Shown here: positions 54,660 to 62,720 of the stretch, one piece after another | Numbering within the stretch: the first letter of the stretch is position 1 | How the letters are laid out: the number at the start of each line of letters is the position of its first letter | Source of the DNA: Heyndrickxia camelliae | GTDB lineage: Bacteria; Bacillota; Bacilli; Bacillales; Bacillaceae_C | Assembly: GCF_002844575.1 (NCBI RefSeq) | Contig: NZ_PIQO01000002.1 | Span: forward strand, 1-64,000 | Length of the DNA stretch: 64,000 nucleotides | Direction: 5' to 3' | Notes under the pieces: generated by a model | Seen by the model: only the letters and a program-made list of their open reading frames with translations | The model's database searches: none | Told to the model about the DNA's origin: nothing | Made by a program: the position numbers and the translations under genes

Positions 54660-55588
54660 TAATTGGACCTCCTTCTTCCGATAATTCGAACACATAAGAT
54701 AAAAAATAAAGACATGAATAACAAAACAAGCGCAAGGGACCAAAGTGCATTATTTTCTACTTGACCCATGATGGAATTTCCCATTCCCATTGTTAAAATA
54801 CTTGTTAATGTGGAAGCTGGTTCTACTAAAGAATGTGGAAGGACAGAGGCATTTCCGATTACCATCTGAACCGCTAATGCTTCCCCAAAAGCTCTTGCCA
54901 TCCCGAATACAATGGCAGTTAACAAACCAGGTCGTGCTGTTTTCAAAACAACTCGAAAGATGGTTTGCCAGCGTGTTGCGCCTAGAGATAAGGATGCTTC
55001 TCGTAAGGAATTAGATACTCCCTCTATCGCATCAACAGAAAGACTTGTAATCGTTGGTAAAATCATAACTGCCAAAACAATAGTTCCAGCTAATATCCCA
55101 AACCCGCTTCCAGTAAAAGTATTTCGGAGGAAAGGGACAACAATTGATAAACCAACAAAGCCGTATACTACAGATGGTATCCCTACTAAAAGCTCAATTA
55201 CTGGTTGAAGTACCTTTTTGCCAAATTTCGGTGATATCTCTGTCATAAAAACAGCTGCACCTATTGATAACGGGGCACAAATAATTGCTGCAAAAAAGGT
55301 GACTGCAAAGGAGCCTACTATTAAAGGAAGGGCACCAATTAATGGTTTTCCAAGTTCATCTACTTTTCCCGGAGACCAGTCTTTTCCAGTGATAAAGTCC
55401 ATAAAGCTGCCATGATTGACAAAAAAGGTGCTAAGACCCTTTGTAGCCACGAAAGATATAATAGAAATGGCTACCAGTATCATAATAAAGACAGATGAAA
55501 AAGTAATGATGCGTCCACGACGTTCTGTCCAGATCTTTGTTGTTGTATTCCAGCTTTTATCTGTCATTTTTAATTCTTTCACTTCCAA
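54659..55588 (-). CDS. pstC: Phosphate ABC transporter permease PstC
   Basis: The 309-residue permease has six helices after a cytoplasmic N terminus. The EAA-loop motif is EASLSLGATRWQTIFRVVL, and PSVVYGFVGLSIVVPFLRN is the region before it. The gene follows pstS after a strong RNA hairpin. A TTG start at 55588 is used because GGGG lies 8 nt before it; an alternative ATG seven codons in has a weaker site. It is coupled to pstA through a TAATG overlap. Confidence 0.95.
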   Translation of the reverse strand: MEVKELKMTDKSWNTTTKIWTERRGRIITFSSVFIMILVAISIISFVATKGLSTFFVNHGSFMDFITGKDWSPGKVDELGKPLIGALPLIVGSFAVTFFAAIICAPLSIGAAVFMTEISPKFGKKVLQPVIELLVGIPSVVYGFVGLSIVVPFLRNTFTGSGFGILAGTIVLAVMILPTITSLSVDAIEGVSNSLREASLSLGATRWQTIFRVVLKTARPGLLTAIVFGMARAFGEALAVQMVIGNASVLPHSLVEPASTLTSILTMGMGNSIMGQVENNALWSLALVLLFMSLFFILCVRIIGRRRSN

Positions 55589-55680
55589 AATGGTTTCCCC
55601 TTTCTCCAGAGGTTAATAGAAAAGCAAAAGCGCATGACATTGAATTAGGCGCTATAGCTAAACATATAAAGAACATCAGA

Positions 55681-55709
55681 CCCAATCATCGAGAAACTCG
55701 ATGATCGGG
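55681..55709 (-). promoter_or_regulatory. Stem-loop between pstS and pstC
   Basis: Stem CCCGATCATCGAG / CTCGATGATTGGG, 13 bp with a 3-nt loop and only G-T type imperfections. No T tract follows on the minus strand. It can protect the pstS message from 3' decay or partially terminate, giving more PstS than permease. Confidence 0.7.
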
Positions 55710-55725
55710 CCTATTTTCTTTCTAC

Positions 55726-56643
55726 TTATTTTTGTGTTACATTTCCTTTTGCATCGCGTTCTACTTTCATACCTGTTAATGGAAGATATCCAAGTTTAGT
55801 AACAAGAGAATCCTGCACGCTTGGACTTAACATATAATCTAAGAAATCTTTCGTAAGTCCCTTTGGCTCTCCATTTGTATACATATGTTCGTATGCCCAA
55901 ATCTTCCAGTCGTTCGTCTCTACATTTGCTTGTGTTGGTTCCACACCATCCACCTTTAAAGGCTGAATAGAATCATTGAAATAAGAGAATGCTAGATAAC
56001 TAATGGCACCTGGAGTTTGGCTGACAATTTTCTGTACAGTACCTGATGAATCTTGCTCTTGTGATTTCACTGGAGTTGCACCATCTAATGCCATTTTTTC
56101 AAATACTGCTCTTGTTCCAGAACCCTCAGCACGGTTGATGACCACGATTTTTTCGTCTTTCCCACCAACATCTTTCCAATTTGTAATTTTTCCAGTGAAT
56201 ATTTTTATTAAATCTTCTTTTTTAATATCCTTAACACCTGTATCCTTATTAACCACAGGACCCATACCAACTACAGCGACTTTATGGTCAACAAGTTTAC
56301 TTGCATCTACACCTTTTTCTTCTGCAAATACGTCTGAATTACCAATGTCAACAGCACCTTCAAACACTTTACTGATACCTGTTCCGCTGCCGCCTCCTTG
56401 AACGTTAATGGTAGTTCCGGCATTTTCACTCATATATTGACTAGCAGCTTGTTCAACAAGTTGTTGCATTGCTGTAGATCCTACTGCTGTAATGGAACCA
56501 GTTACTGCTTCTTTTTTATTTCCATCGCTATTGTTATTAGATGAGGAGGAAGCGTTAGATTTGGTAGAATCATTTCCGCATCCTGCTGCTATAAAAGCAA
56601 ACATTAATAACATCCCTAGCATTGCTACTAATCTTTTTCTCAT
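55726..56643 (-). CDS. pstS: Phosphate-binding lipoprotein PstS
   Basis: This 305-residue extracytoplasmic solute-binding protein captures inorganic phosphate for the PstCAB importer. It has a lipoprotein signal peptide, MRKRLVAMLGMLLMFAFIAA, with lipobox A-A-G-C and the lipidated Cys at 22. A Ser/Asn-rich linker follows. Phosphate-binding loops VGSTAMQQL and RAEGSGTRAVFEKM are typical of PstS. The lipid is attached by Lgt (30.2 kb). It is first of the pst operon and directly behind a Pho box, so phosphate starvation should induce it strongly through PhoP. Confidence 0.97.
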   Translation of the reverse strand: MRKRLVAMLGMLLMFAFIAAGCGNDSTKSNASSSSNNNSDGNKKEAVTGSITAVGSTAMQQLVEQAASQYMSENAGTTINVQGGGSGTGISKVFEGAVDIGNSDVFAEEKGVDASKLVDHKVAVVGMGPVVNKDTGVKDIKKEDLIKIFTGKITNWKDVGGKDEKIVVINRAEGSGTRAVFEKMALDGATPVKSQEQDSSGTVQKIVSQTPGAISYLAFSYFNDSIQPLKVDGVEPTQANVETNDWKIWAYEHMYTNGEPKGLTKDFLDYMLSPSVQDSLVTKLGYLPLTGMKVERDAKGNVTQK

Positions 56644-56700
56644 TGATTGTGCCCCCTAATTAGTTTTCATTAATCTTACAAGTTTAAGATAATACTAGGG

Positions 56701-56739
56701 TGTTAATGTGGTATTAATTAATTGTTAAGAATATGTAAA
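56701..56739 (-). promoter_or_regulatory. Pho box (PhoP binding site) of the pst operon
   Basis: Four direct repeats on the minus strand, TTTACA-N5-TTAACA-N5-TTAATA-N5-TTAACA, at exact 11-bp spacing, the tandem arrangement bound by PhoP. A -10-like TATTAT lies 6 bp downstream (56689-56694). There is no -35, as expected for an activated promoter. Confidence 0.92.
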
Positions 56740-56903
56740 GGTTGGATGATAAATGATGAGGAAGTTCAAATGAGCCTTGTTTATTTATTGCTGGAAATAA
56801 ACTGCACTAAACTTATAAATACATTGGTGATAATAGAATTGCATATGTAATGTTCAAACTCGCATAAATTTAACACTAAAAACTATCCATAATCCGATAA
56901 ACA

Positions 56904-56946
56904 AAAAACGTAAAGACTGCCTATTTCTTGACAGTCTTTACGTTTG
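56904..56946. terminator. Terminator of phoP-phoR
   Basis: Stem AAACGTAAAGACTG / CAGTCTTTACGTTT around a loop of about 12 nt, followed by TTTTGTTT on the minus strand. It overlaps the phoR stop, so the upstream phoPR unit ends before the pst operon. Confidence 0.85.
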
Positions 56947-58710
56947 TTTTTTTGGTAATATAATAGTAAATTGAGTACCTTTTCCTTCCTGGCTTTGCAC
57001 TTCAATAACCCCATGATGGGATTCAACCAGATGCTTAACAATTGCGAGGCCAAGGCCAGTACCGCCTGAATTTCGAGAGCGCGCTTTATCCACCCGATAA
57101 AATCGTTCAAAAATCCTTGGCAAGTCCTTTTCTGCAATGCCAATACCTGTATCTTTTACACTTAACATAACTTTCGAATCTAAATCCTCTACATTAATTT
57201 CAATAATTCCATGTTCTGGCGTGTAAGTAATAGCATTGGCTACTAAATTTAGAATGATCTGCCTAATTCGATCCTTTTCTGCTTCCATATAAAGTTCGTT
57301 ATAATCAGGTAACTTTATGTTAATTTTCTTTTTATTCACTTCTTCTTGCAATGTTTGTACCGTTTCATTGATAACATTTATGATATTTAAAACCTCAGGA
57401 TGCAATGGCAGCTGATGCTGTTCAATTTTGGATAAATGTAAAATATCTGCTATTAAGCGATGTAATCGGTCGCTTTCGTCATAAATAATCTGAAGAAAGG
57501 AACGGCATAATTCTTCATCATACATGGCTCCATCCAATAAAGTCTCTGCAAAACCTTTAAGAGATGTTACAGGTGTTTTTAATTCGTGGGAAACATTTGC
57601 AACAAACTCACTTCGCATTTTTTCCAGACGTCTTATATCCGTTATGTCGTGCAAGACGGTAATAACACCGTTAATATCCCCATTCACTCCCAATAGTGGG
57701 GCAAAATGCGCATCCAAAATTCTTTCCTTTGGATAATAGATAGACACTTCTTCATGAATTTTAACGCCTTGCTCTAAACAACGTTCGATTAACTGGCTTA
57801 ATCCGAAGTGTTTTCCAGCTTCAATATGCAGCTTACCTGTTAATTCAGAAGCTTTAGTACCAATGATTTGTTCCATAGCCGGATTAACTAGCGCAATTCT
57901 GCGGTTTGGATGAATCAGCATTACCCCGCTTACCATATTAGTTAATACTCCTGTTAGTTTCTGCTGATTTTCATGTATTTCATTCATTTGTTTTTGTAAG
58001 CTAATAGCTAATACATTTATGGCATGCGATAATTCTCTAATTTCCCCTGTGGTTTTTAGGCGTACCCTGCTTTTATAATTATTTTCCGATAAATTCCGTG
58101 CAACATGGATTATTTCCTCGATTGGGCGGGAGATACCCTTAGCTAATTTTATCCCTATTACACTTGATAAGATGAGCGTAACTCCCATAGTTAATCCTAA
58201 ACTAACCCATAACTTTACGATTGCCTGCTCGATTTTTCCCAATGTATATGCAGATCGGACAACACCAATTAGCTTATTATTTTGCTGGATGGGGATAGCC
58301 ACATACATCATGTTATACCCCAGAGTATGGCTATAACGGACAGACTCCCCCATTTTTTTATGTAAATTTACTACATTTTTAAACTCAGGACGGTTAGAGT
58401 GATTATCCATTTTGCTTGGATCATCTTCCGAATCAGCTAACACCCTTCCAGAAGTATCGATAATCGTAATTCTTGGTTGATTTTTGGCATAAAAACGTTC
58501 TACTGAATTTTGCAAGGTCGAATTATTACTCGTTAAATCCGAAATATCAATTACCTTTGACACTAAATGAGCATCCTGTAATAATTGTTGGCGAGTCATA
58601 TCCATATAAGTTTTTTTCATCATATCCGCTATAAAGAATCCCATTGCAAGTAAAATAAAAAATAAAAGGATTAAAAAAGTGAGCGATATACGAAGCCAAA
58701 GCTTTTTCAT
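56938..58710 (-). CDS. phoR: Phosphate-sensing histidine kinase PhoR
   Basis: PhoR is a 590-residue membrane kinase. Domains in order are TM1 (about 8-28), an extracytoplasmic sensor of about 135 residues, TM2 (about 167-187), HAMP (about 188-240), a PAS-like domain (about 250-355), HisKA with the phosphorylated His375 in NVSHELKTPVTSL, and HATPase_c with N box NLVANAITYTP and G boxes DTGIGIAEKDLP and GGTGLGLAIVKHL. In bacilli it responds to wall teichoic acid intermediates made during phosphate starvation. It starts 2 bp past phoP. Confidence 0.95.
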   Translation of the reverse strand: MKKLWLRISLTFLILLFFILLAMGFFIADMMKKTYMDMTRQQLLQDAHLVSKVIDISDLTSNNSTLQNSVERFYAKNQPRITIIDTSGRVLADSEDDPSKMDNHSNRPEFKNVVNLHKKMGESVRYSHTLGYNMMYVAIPIQQNNKLIGVVRSAYTLGKIEQAIVKLWVSLGLTMGVTLILSSVIGIKLAKGISRPIEEIIHVARNLSENNYKSRVRLKTTGEIRELSHAINVLAISLQKQMNEIHENQQKLTGVLTNMVSGVMLIHPNRRIALVNPAMEQIIGTKASELTGKLHIEAGKHFGLSQLIERCLEQGVKIHEEVSIYYPKERILDAHFAPLLGVNGDINGVITVLHDITDIRRLEKMRSEFVANVSHELKTPVTSLKGFAETLLDGAMYDEELCRSFLQIIYDESDRLHRLIADILHLSKIEQHQLPLHPEVLNIINVINETVQTLQEEVNKKKINIKLPDYNELYMEAEKDRIRQIILNLVANAITYTPEHGIIEINVEDLDSKVMLSVKDTGIGIAEKDLPRIFERFYRVDKARSRNSGGTGLGLAIVKHLVESHHGVIEVQSQEGKGTQFTIILPKKQT

Positions 58711-58712
58711 GT

Positions 58713-59408
58713 TTACAATCCTTCCATTTTATAGCCAAATCCTCTAATTGTTTTAATATATTGCGGCTGTTTCGTATCCAGTTCGATTTTTTCACGGAGA
58801 TGACTGATATGTACATCCACTATTCTTGTATCTCCTGCATAATCATAATCCCAAACAGCATTTAATAATTGATCTCTGCTTAAGACTTTTCCAGAGTGTT
58901 GGCCAAGATACAATAATAATTCAAATTCTTTTGGTGTTAACTCTAATTTTTCCCCCTTAAATCTTGCTTCATATTGTTCAGGGAGTATATCCAAATCCCC
59001 AATTCTCAAAACTTTTTCAACCGTTGCTTCACTCTCTTCACTTACCTTTGTACGGCGTAGAATTGCTTTCACCCTTGCAACTACTTCTCTAGGGCTGAAA
59101 GGTTTTGTTAAATAATCATCGGCACCAAGCTCGAGCCCGAGGATTTTATCTAATTCATCATCTTTAGCTGTTAACATTAAGATAGGAGTATTTATTTTTT
59201 CTTGACGCAGCGACTTGCAAATTTCCATCCCATCCATTTCAGGAAGCATTAAGTCTAATACAATAAGATCTAGCGATTCCTGACTTGCAATAGCATAGCC
59301 TTCCTTCCCATTTAAAGAAGTAATTACTGTAAAACCTGCTTGTTCTAAATTAAATTTCAGCAAAGTTACTATTGATGGTTCATCATCTACAACCAGAATT
59401 TTGGCCAC
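58713..59408 (-). CDS. phoP: Response regulator PhoP (OmpR family)
   Basis: This 231-residue protein has a receiver domain with phosphoacceptor Asp52 (LIVLDLMLPEMDG), acidic residues at 8-9 (VVDDEP) and the conserved Lys in YLTKPF. A winged-helix DNA-binding domain (about 130-231) contains LTPKEFELLLYLGQHSGKVL. It activates or represses the Pho regulon. The GTG start follows GGAGGGGG. phoP-phoR lies directly upstream of the pst operon, unlike B. subtilis where the two are far apart, so control and target are adjacent. Confidence 0.96.
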   Translation of the reverse strand: MAKILVVDDEPSIVTLLKFNLEQAGFTVITSLNGKEGYAIASQESLDLIVLDLMLPEMDGMEICKSLRQEKINTPILMLTAKDDELDKILGLELGADDYLTKPFSPREVVARVKAILRRTKVSEESEATVEKVLRIGDLDILPEQYEARFKGEKLELTPKEFELLLYLGQHSGKVLSRDQLLNAVWDYDYAGDTRIVDVHISHLREKIELDTKQPQYIKTIRGFGYKMEGL

Positions 59409-59820
59409 TACTAAATCCCCCTCCAGAAAAACCTTCTCGTTTTCATTCTACAATGCTGTTATAGAAATTGGGAAGCACTTTATAAATTTCAACTGTTCTA
59501 TTGAATAGAGCAACCTCTTTTTTTTTCATAAATTTTCCCGTTGTCAAATATTGCCCAGTATGAATATTATCCCAAAAAATAAAGAATTCGATTAAAATAT
59601 CATAAATGGACTGGATTTATACAAAAATTTTTCAAAAAACCATTTTATGGCCTAGAAAAATAAGTTAAGATTAAATTAAGAACTTTAAAATATGATAATA
59701 TATAGAAGGATGATCTAAGGGATATATTATATACATATATCTCAGTAGATATTTATACCTTAAACAAGTTCAATACTATTGAACCTTAAATAGGTGCAAG
59801 GAAAAGGTGGTTAATACATT
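59409..59820. other. Divergent promoter region between phoP and ferredoxin
   Basis: About 410 AT-rich bases hold the promoters of phoPR (minus) and the ferredoxin gene (plus). I see no four-repeat Pho box and no certain cre site. TGAAAACGAGAAGG on the minus strand near 59435-59448 only partly fits a CcpA site. A symmetric AT-rich element (GGGATATATTATATACATATATCTC) lies at about 59718-59742 and is described by its ends only: GGGATATA and TATATCTC. Confidence 0.4.
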
Positions 59821-60057
59821 ATGGCTTATGTCATTACATTCCCATGTCAAGGGGAAAAAGCAGCGGAATGCGTTGAAGTTTGCCCTGTAGATTGTATTGC
59901 AGAAGGCAAAGATCAATTCTATATTGATCCAGATATTTGTATCGACTGCGGAGCATGCCAAGCAGTTTGTCCAGTTGATGCAATTTTCCATGAAGAAGAA
60001 TTACTAGAAGAGGATCTACCTTTCTTAGAGAAAGCACGTCAGCATTTTAGCTCTTAA
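59821..60057 (+). CDS. fdx: Ferredoxin (7Fe/8Fe type)
   Basis: This 78-residue electron carrier has eight cysteines at 9, 17, 21, 25, 40, 43, 46 and 50. The pattern C-x7-C-x3-CP with C-x2-C-x2-C-x3-CP matches bacterial 7Fe (one 3Fe-4S and one 4Fe-4S) or 8Fe ferredoxins. Residues DPDICIDCGACQAVCPVDAI are the conserved second cluster region. Redox partners are unknown. It is a single gene with AAGGTGG before ATG and a strong terminator right after the stop. Confidence 0.94.
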   Translation: MAYVITFPCQGEKAAECVEVCPVDCIAEGKDQFYIDPDICIDCGACQAVCPVDAIFHEEELLEEDLPFLEKARQHFSS

Positions 60058-60075
60058 TAAACTTTCTTGACAAGC

Positions 60076-60103
60076 GCTCAACGATAATCGTTGAGCTTTT
60101 TTA
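60076..60103 (+). terminator. Terminator of the ferredoxin gene
   Basis: Stem GCTCAACGAT / ATCGTTGAGC with a 2-nt centre followed by TTTTTTATA, 18 nt after the stop. Confidence 0.92.
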
Positions 60104-60148
60104 TATTCTTTGCAGGGTTCTTTCCTTTTTGAAGCGAATTATACTGAC

Positions 60149-60613
60149 ATGAAGGGAGTGATTCTTACGCAAACATTATTTCGTTATAATTGGCAAATAA
60201 GGGATGAATGGTTTGAATGGTGCAAATGTCTTTCAGAAGAGGAACTTATGAAACCACGTACAGGGGGAGTTGGCAGTATTCTCAAAACTTTGTTTCATAT
60301 TGTAGATGTAGAGTACAGCTGGGTATGCCATATACAAGGGAAAAGTGAATTTGAAGAACCATATGAACATTACAATTCTTTAGAAAAGGTAATAGGATTA
60401 TCCCAACAATTCCACTTTGAAGTAGAGAATTATTTACAGACATTAACAACTGAAATGGAAGACATCATAGTCCCAACGGAAAGAGGCGATGGCTCTATTC
60501 AGGATTTCACAGTTGGGGAAATTCTCAGACATGTCATTGCCCACGAGATCCATCACGTTGGTCAAATTATCGGTTTGGGCAAGAGAATTGAACAGAGCCC
60601 CCATTTCAGCTAA
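60149..60613 (+). CDS. DinB/YjoA-like metal-binding four-helix protein
   Basis: This 154-residue protein of the DinB/YfiT superfamily is a four-helix bundle. It has a likely metal site from the first histidine in LKTLFHIVDVEYSW and the pair in VIAHEIHHVGQIIGLGKR. The length equals B. subtilis YjoA. Some relatives are thiol-dependent transferases and others have no known activity, so no reaction is assigned. The ATG at 60149 has no clear ribosome binding site upstream of it. AAGGGAG lies just inside the frame, which hints at a different start, perhaps non-canonical. Confidence 0.82.
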   Translation: MKGVILTQTLFRYNWQIRDEWFEWCKCLSEEELMKPRTGGVGSILKTLFHIVDVEYSWVCHIQGKSEFEEPYEHYNSLEKVIGLSQQFHFEVENYLQTLTTEMEDIIVPTERGDGSIQDFTVGEILRHVIAHEIHHVGQIIGLGKRIEQSPHFS

Positions 60614-60767
60614 TTTGATTGGCAGAGGCTTGGCTAGAAAAACACCATAATAAAAAAGCAAAATTGCCTTTTCAGCGGCATAAGGATATGTCAGATTAGC
60701 ATTACATGACCTTCTTAGTCTGCCGCTAAGATAAAGTAACACGAATAACTTTTCTCATTCTTATCAT

Positions 60768-60803
60768 AAAAAAACAATGCCTATTAACGGACATTGTTTT
60801 TTG
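60768..60803 (-). terminator. Terminator of uppP
   Basis: Stem AAACAATGcC / GgCATTGTTT with paired inner GTCCG/ATAGGC-like bases, then TTTTTTTATG on the minus strand, 13 nt past the uppP stop. It can also stop the plus-strand DinB-family gene. Confidence 0.75.
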
Positions 60804-60815
60804 TTTGCACTTTTA

Positions 60816-61640
60816 TTAAAAATAAATGAAATAAAGAACAACCGCTATTGCAATTCGATAGATTGCAAAAGGAAATAATTTCACTTTATTAATTAGCTTT
60901 AAGAAAAAGCGAATAGAAAGAAAAGCAAAAACAAATGCACTTATAAAGCCAATAACGAAAAATGGTATAACATCAACGGTAATGGATTGCCAATGTTTTA
61001 GTAATGAAAGAAAACTGGCCCCTAGCATAACAGGAACAGCCATTATAAAAGTAAAATCAGATGCGGCCCGATAACTCATACCTAGCAACACACCACCAGA
61101 AATGGTCGAACCGGATCTTGAAAACCCTGGCCATAGGGCAATACATTGAAATAATCCTACTAAAAATGCTTGGACATAAGTAATCTGATCAACCGTCTCA
61201 GCTTTTGGTTTTTTAGGGCGAAACAAATCAGCAGCAAACATTAAAAGAGCTCCCACTACTAAACCAATCAATACCGTTTTAGTAGAAAATAAATGTTCAT
61301 CTATGTAATCTTCAAATAAAAATCCAAGAATTGCCGCTGGCAATAATCCTACAATAATTTGTGTTAATTTCAGTTTATTTCCACTTTGTTGCACTGTATT
61401 TTTCTTTAACCCCAATAAATACAGAAATCTCTCGAAAAACACAACGACAACCGCTAATATTGATCCTAATTGGATTACTACTTTAAAAGTATTGGCCGCT
61501 TCCTGAGAAAATAAATCTTTGGACTTTAACCAGAGATCGTCCACGATAATCATATGACCCGTGGAAGAGACCGGAGCAAATTCTGTCAATCCTTCTACAA
61601 TTCCTAAAACAAATGCAACAAATGATTCCCACCAACTCAC
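60816..61640 (-). CDS. uppP: Undecaprenyl-diphosphatase UppP (BacA type)
   Basis: This 274-residue polytopic membrane phosphatase recycles undecaprenyl pyrophosphate to the lipid carrier. Conserved motifs are GIVEGLTEFAPVSSTGHMII near the N terminus and LWPGFSRSGSTISGGVLLGM in the second half, the two reentrant regions of the family. A GTG at 61640 (6 nt after GGGGGG) gives the opening aligned to B. subtilis UppP; the ATG just upstream abuts the ribosome binding site. It lies beside bcrC, the other class of undecaprenyl pyrophosphatase. Confidence 0.95.
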   Translation of the reverse strand: MSWWESFVAFVLGIVEGLTEFAPVSSTGHMIIVDDLWLKSKDLFSQEAANTFKVVIQLGSILAVVVVFFERFLYLLGLKKNTVQQSGNKLKLTQIIVGLLPAAILGFLFEDYIDEHLFSTKTVLIGLVVGALLMFAADLFRPKKPKAETVDQITYVQAFLVGLFQCIALWPGFSRSGSTISGGVLLGMSYRAASDFTFIMAVPVMLGASFLSLLKHWQSITVDVIPFFVIGFISAFVFAFLSIRFFLKLINKVKLFPFAIYRIAIAVVLYFIYF

Positions 61641-61780
61641 ATTCATCCCCCCTATTTCTTTCCATTTCACACATAACAAGTATCTTAGCACTGAAAAACA
61701 AGATCAGTATTTAGGTTTCGTTAAGATATGGTTAATTTTTATTATAAATCCTGATCATTTGACTATTCCACGAAAACCAT

Positions 61781-61813
61781 AAAAAAATCCCAAACACAAA
61801 GTGTTTAGGATCA
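61781..61813 (-). terminator. Terminator of bcrC
   Basis: Stem ATCCtAAACAC / GTGTTTgGGAT with a 3-nt loop, then TTTTTTTATGG on the minus strand, just past the bcrC stop. Confidence 0.88.
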
Positions 61814-61817
61814 AAAA

Positions 61818-62402
61818 TTAAATAGATTTCTTATAATTCCCTTTTGATTTTCTGCCAAATAAAGAATTGTAAAACTTAATAATCGCATCCAAAATAGGAT
61901 TTAAGAATCTTTCTAGCTTTAATATAATAAACGTAACAATTGCTGCTACAATGATACTTGCAACTACATCGAATGGATAATGAACCCCTACCCAAACACG
62001 AGAGAACCCAGTAATAACCGCTAAAATAATCATGGGCACACCAATTTTACGATTGCGTACCAATATAGCAAATGCTATTGCAAAGGAACCTGTTGCATGA
62101 TCACTTGGAAAGGATGCATCTGCTGCATGCTTAATAAGTGTATGAACATCATGGTGGGTAACAAACGGACGCGGTTCATAATAAATTTTAGAAATAATGA
62201 TATTTACAACTAAAGCTACAATTCCCGTTCCTAGAGCGTATAACGCATTTCTTTTGCTCTTATTGCTGCCTAAAAACCATATTCCAAGAAGACAAAGTGC
62301 ATAAAGTACTAAAGCATAATTCGTGAAGAAAATCATTACGTCATCTAAAATAGTAGAATGACCAGATAAATTGTGAATGGATTGAAATAATTGATAATTC
62401 AT
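61818..62402 (-). CDS. bcrC: Undecaprenyl-diphosphatase BcrC (PAP2 family)
   Basis: This 194-residue five-helix membrane protein is a lipid-phosphate phosphatase of the PAP2 family. The three signatures are complete: KIYYEPRP (about 72-79), FPSDH at 98-102, and SRVWVGVHYPFD with Arg135, nucleophile His141 and Asp145. The opening MNYQLFQSIHNLSGHSTILD resembles B. subtilis BcrC, which supplies undecaprenyl phosphate and bacitracin resistance. The ATG at 62402 follows TAGGAG by 8 nt; the longer frame adds 15 residues inside the predicted leader. An ECF-type promoter lies upstream. Confidence 0.95.
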   Translation of the reverse strand: MNYQLFQSIHNLSGHSTILDDVMIFFTNYALVLYALCLLGIWFLGSNKSKRNALYALGTGIVALVVNIIISKIYYEPRPFVTHHDVHTLIKHAADASFPSDHATGSFAIAFAILVRNRKIGVPMIILAVITGFSRVWVGVHYPFDVVASIIVAAIVTFIILKLERFLNPILDAIIKFYNSLFGRKSKGNYKKSI

Positions 62403-62440
62403 TCCTTTAACTCCTACTTTCTTATTTATTAATCTCGATA

Positions 62441-62469
62441 TAGACATTAATTTACCTATATATGTTTCA
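62441..62469 (-). promoter_or_regulatory. Possible ECF-sigma promoter of bcrC
   Basis: Minus-strand TGAAAC then 17 nt then TGTCTA. The ECF consensus for SigM, SigX and SigW is TGAAAC-N16/17-CGTC, so the -35 is perfect and the -10 differs at one base. The leader to the bcrC start is about 30 nt. B. subtilis bcrC is controlled by SigM and SigX. Confidence 0.65.
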
Positions 62470-62720
62470 TAATTCTTTAAAAAGACGTTTTTCTATTTAA
62501 CAGACTCTACTATTAAACAAAAAGTTCACGTAAAATAATAGTGTAAAAATTACCCACAGAGATTTGTGTTTATGATTTACCGATTACACCCACACTATAT
62601 AATGGGACTCTTATCATTTTACAAAAATAAATTAAATAATACTACATTTTCCTTGAACTTTCTCAATCATTCACCCGTCATTTTATATGTAAATTGCTTT
62701 TAGGTATGGAGGAGTAAAAA
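62470..62720. other. Intergenic region before the DedA-PAP2 gene
   Basis: No gene seen. It carries a -10-like TATAAT (about 62599-62604) on the plus strand without a well-spaced -35, and the divergent bcrC promoter at its left end. Confidence 0.4.

Noticed and set aside
59435-59448. CcpA cre-like sequence TGAAAACGAGAAGG upstream of phoP
   Set aside because: Several consensus positions (the central T and the final CA) are missing, so it is not supported without binding data.
60640-60735. Inverted repeat AGCGGCA...TGCCGCT after the DinB-like gene
   Set aside because: Arms are short and far apart with many mismatches between them; no terminator tail and no known repeat family.
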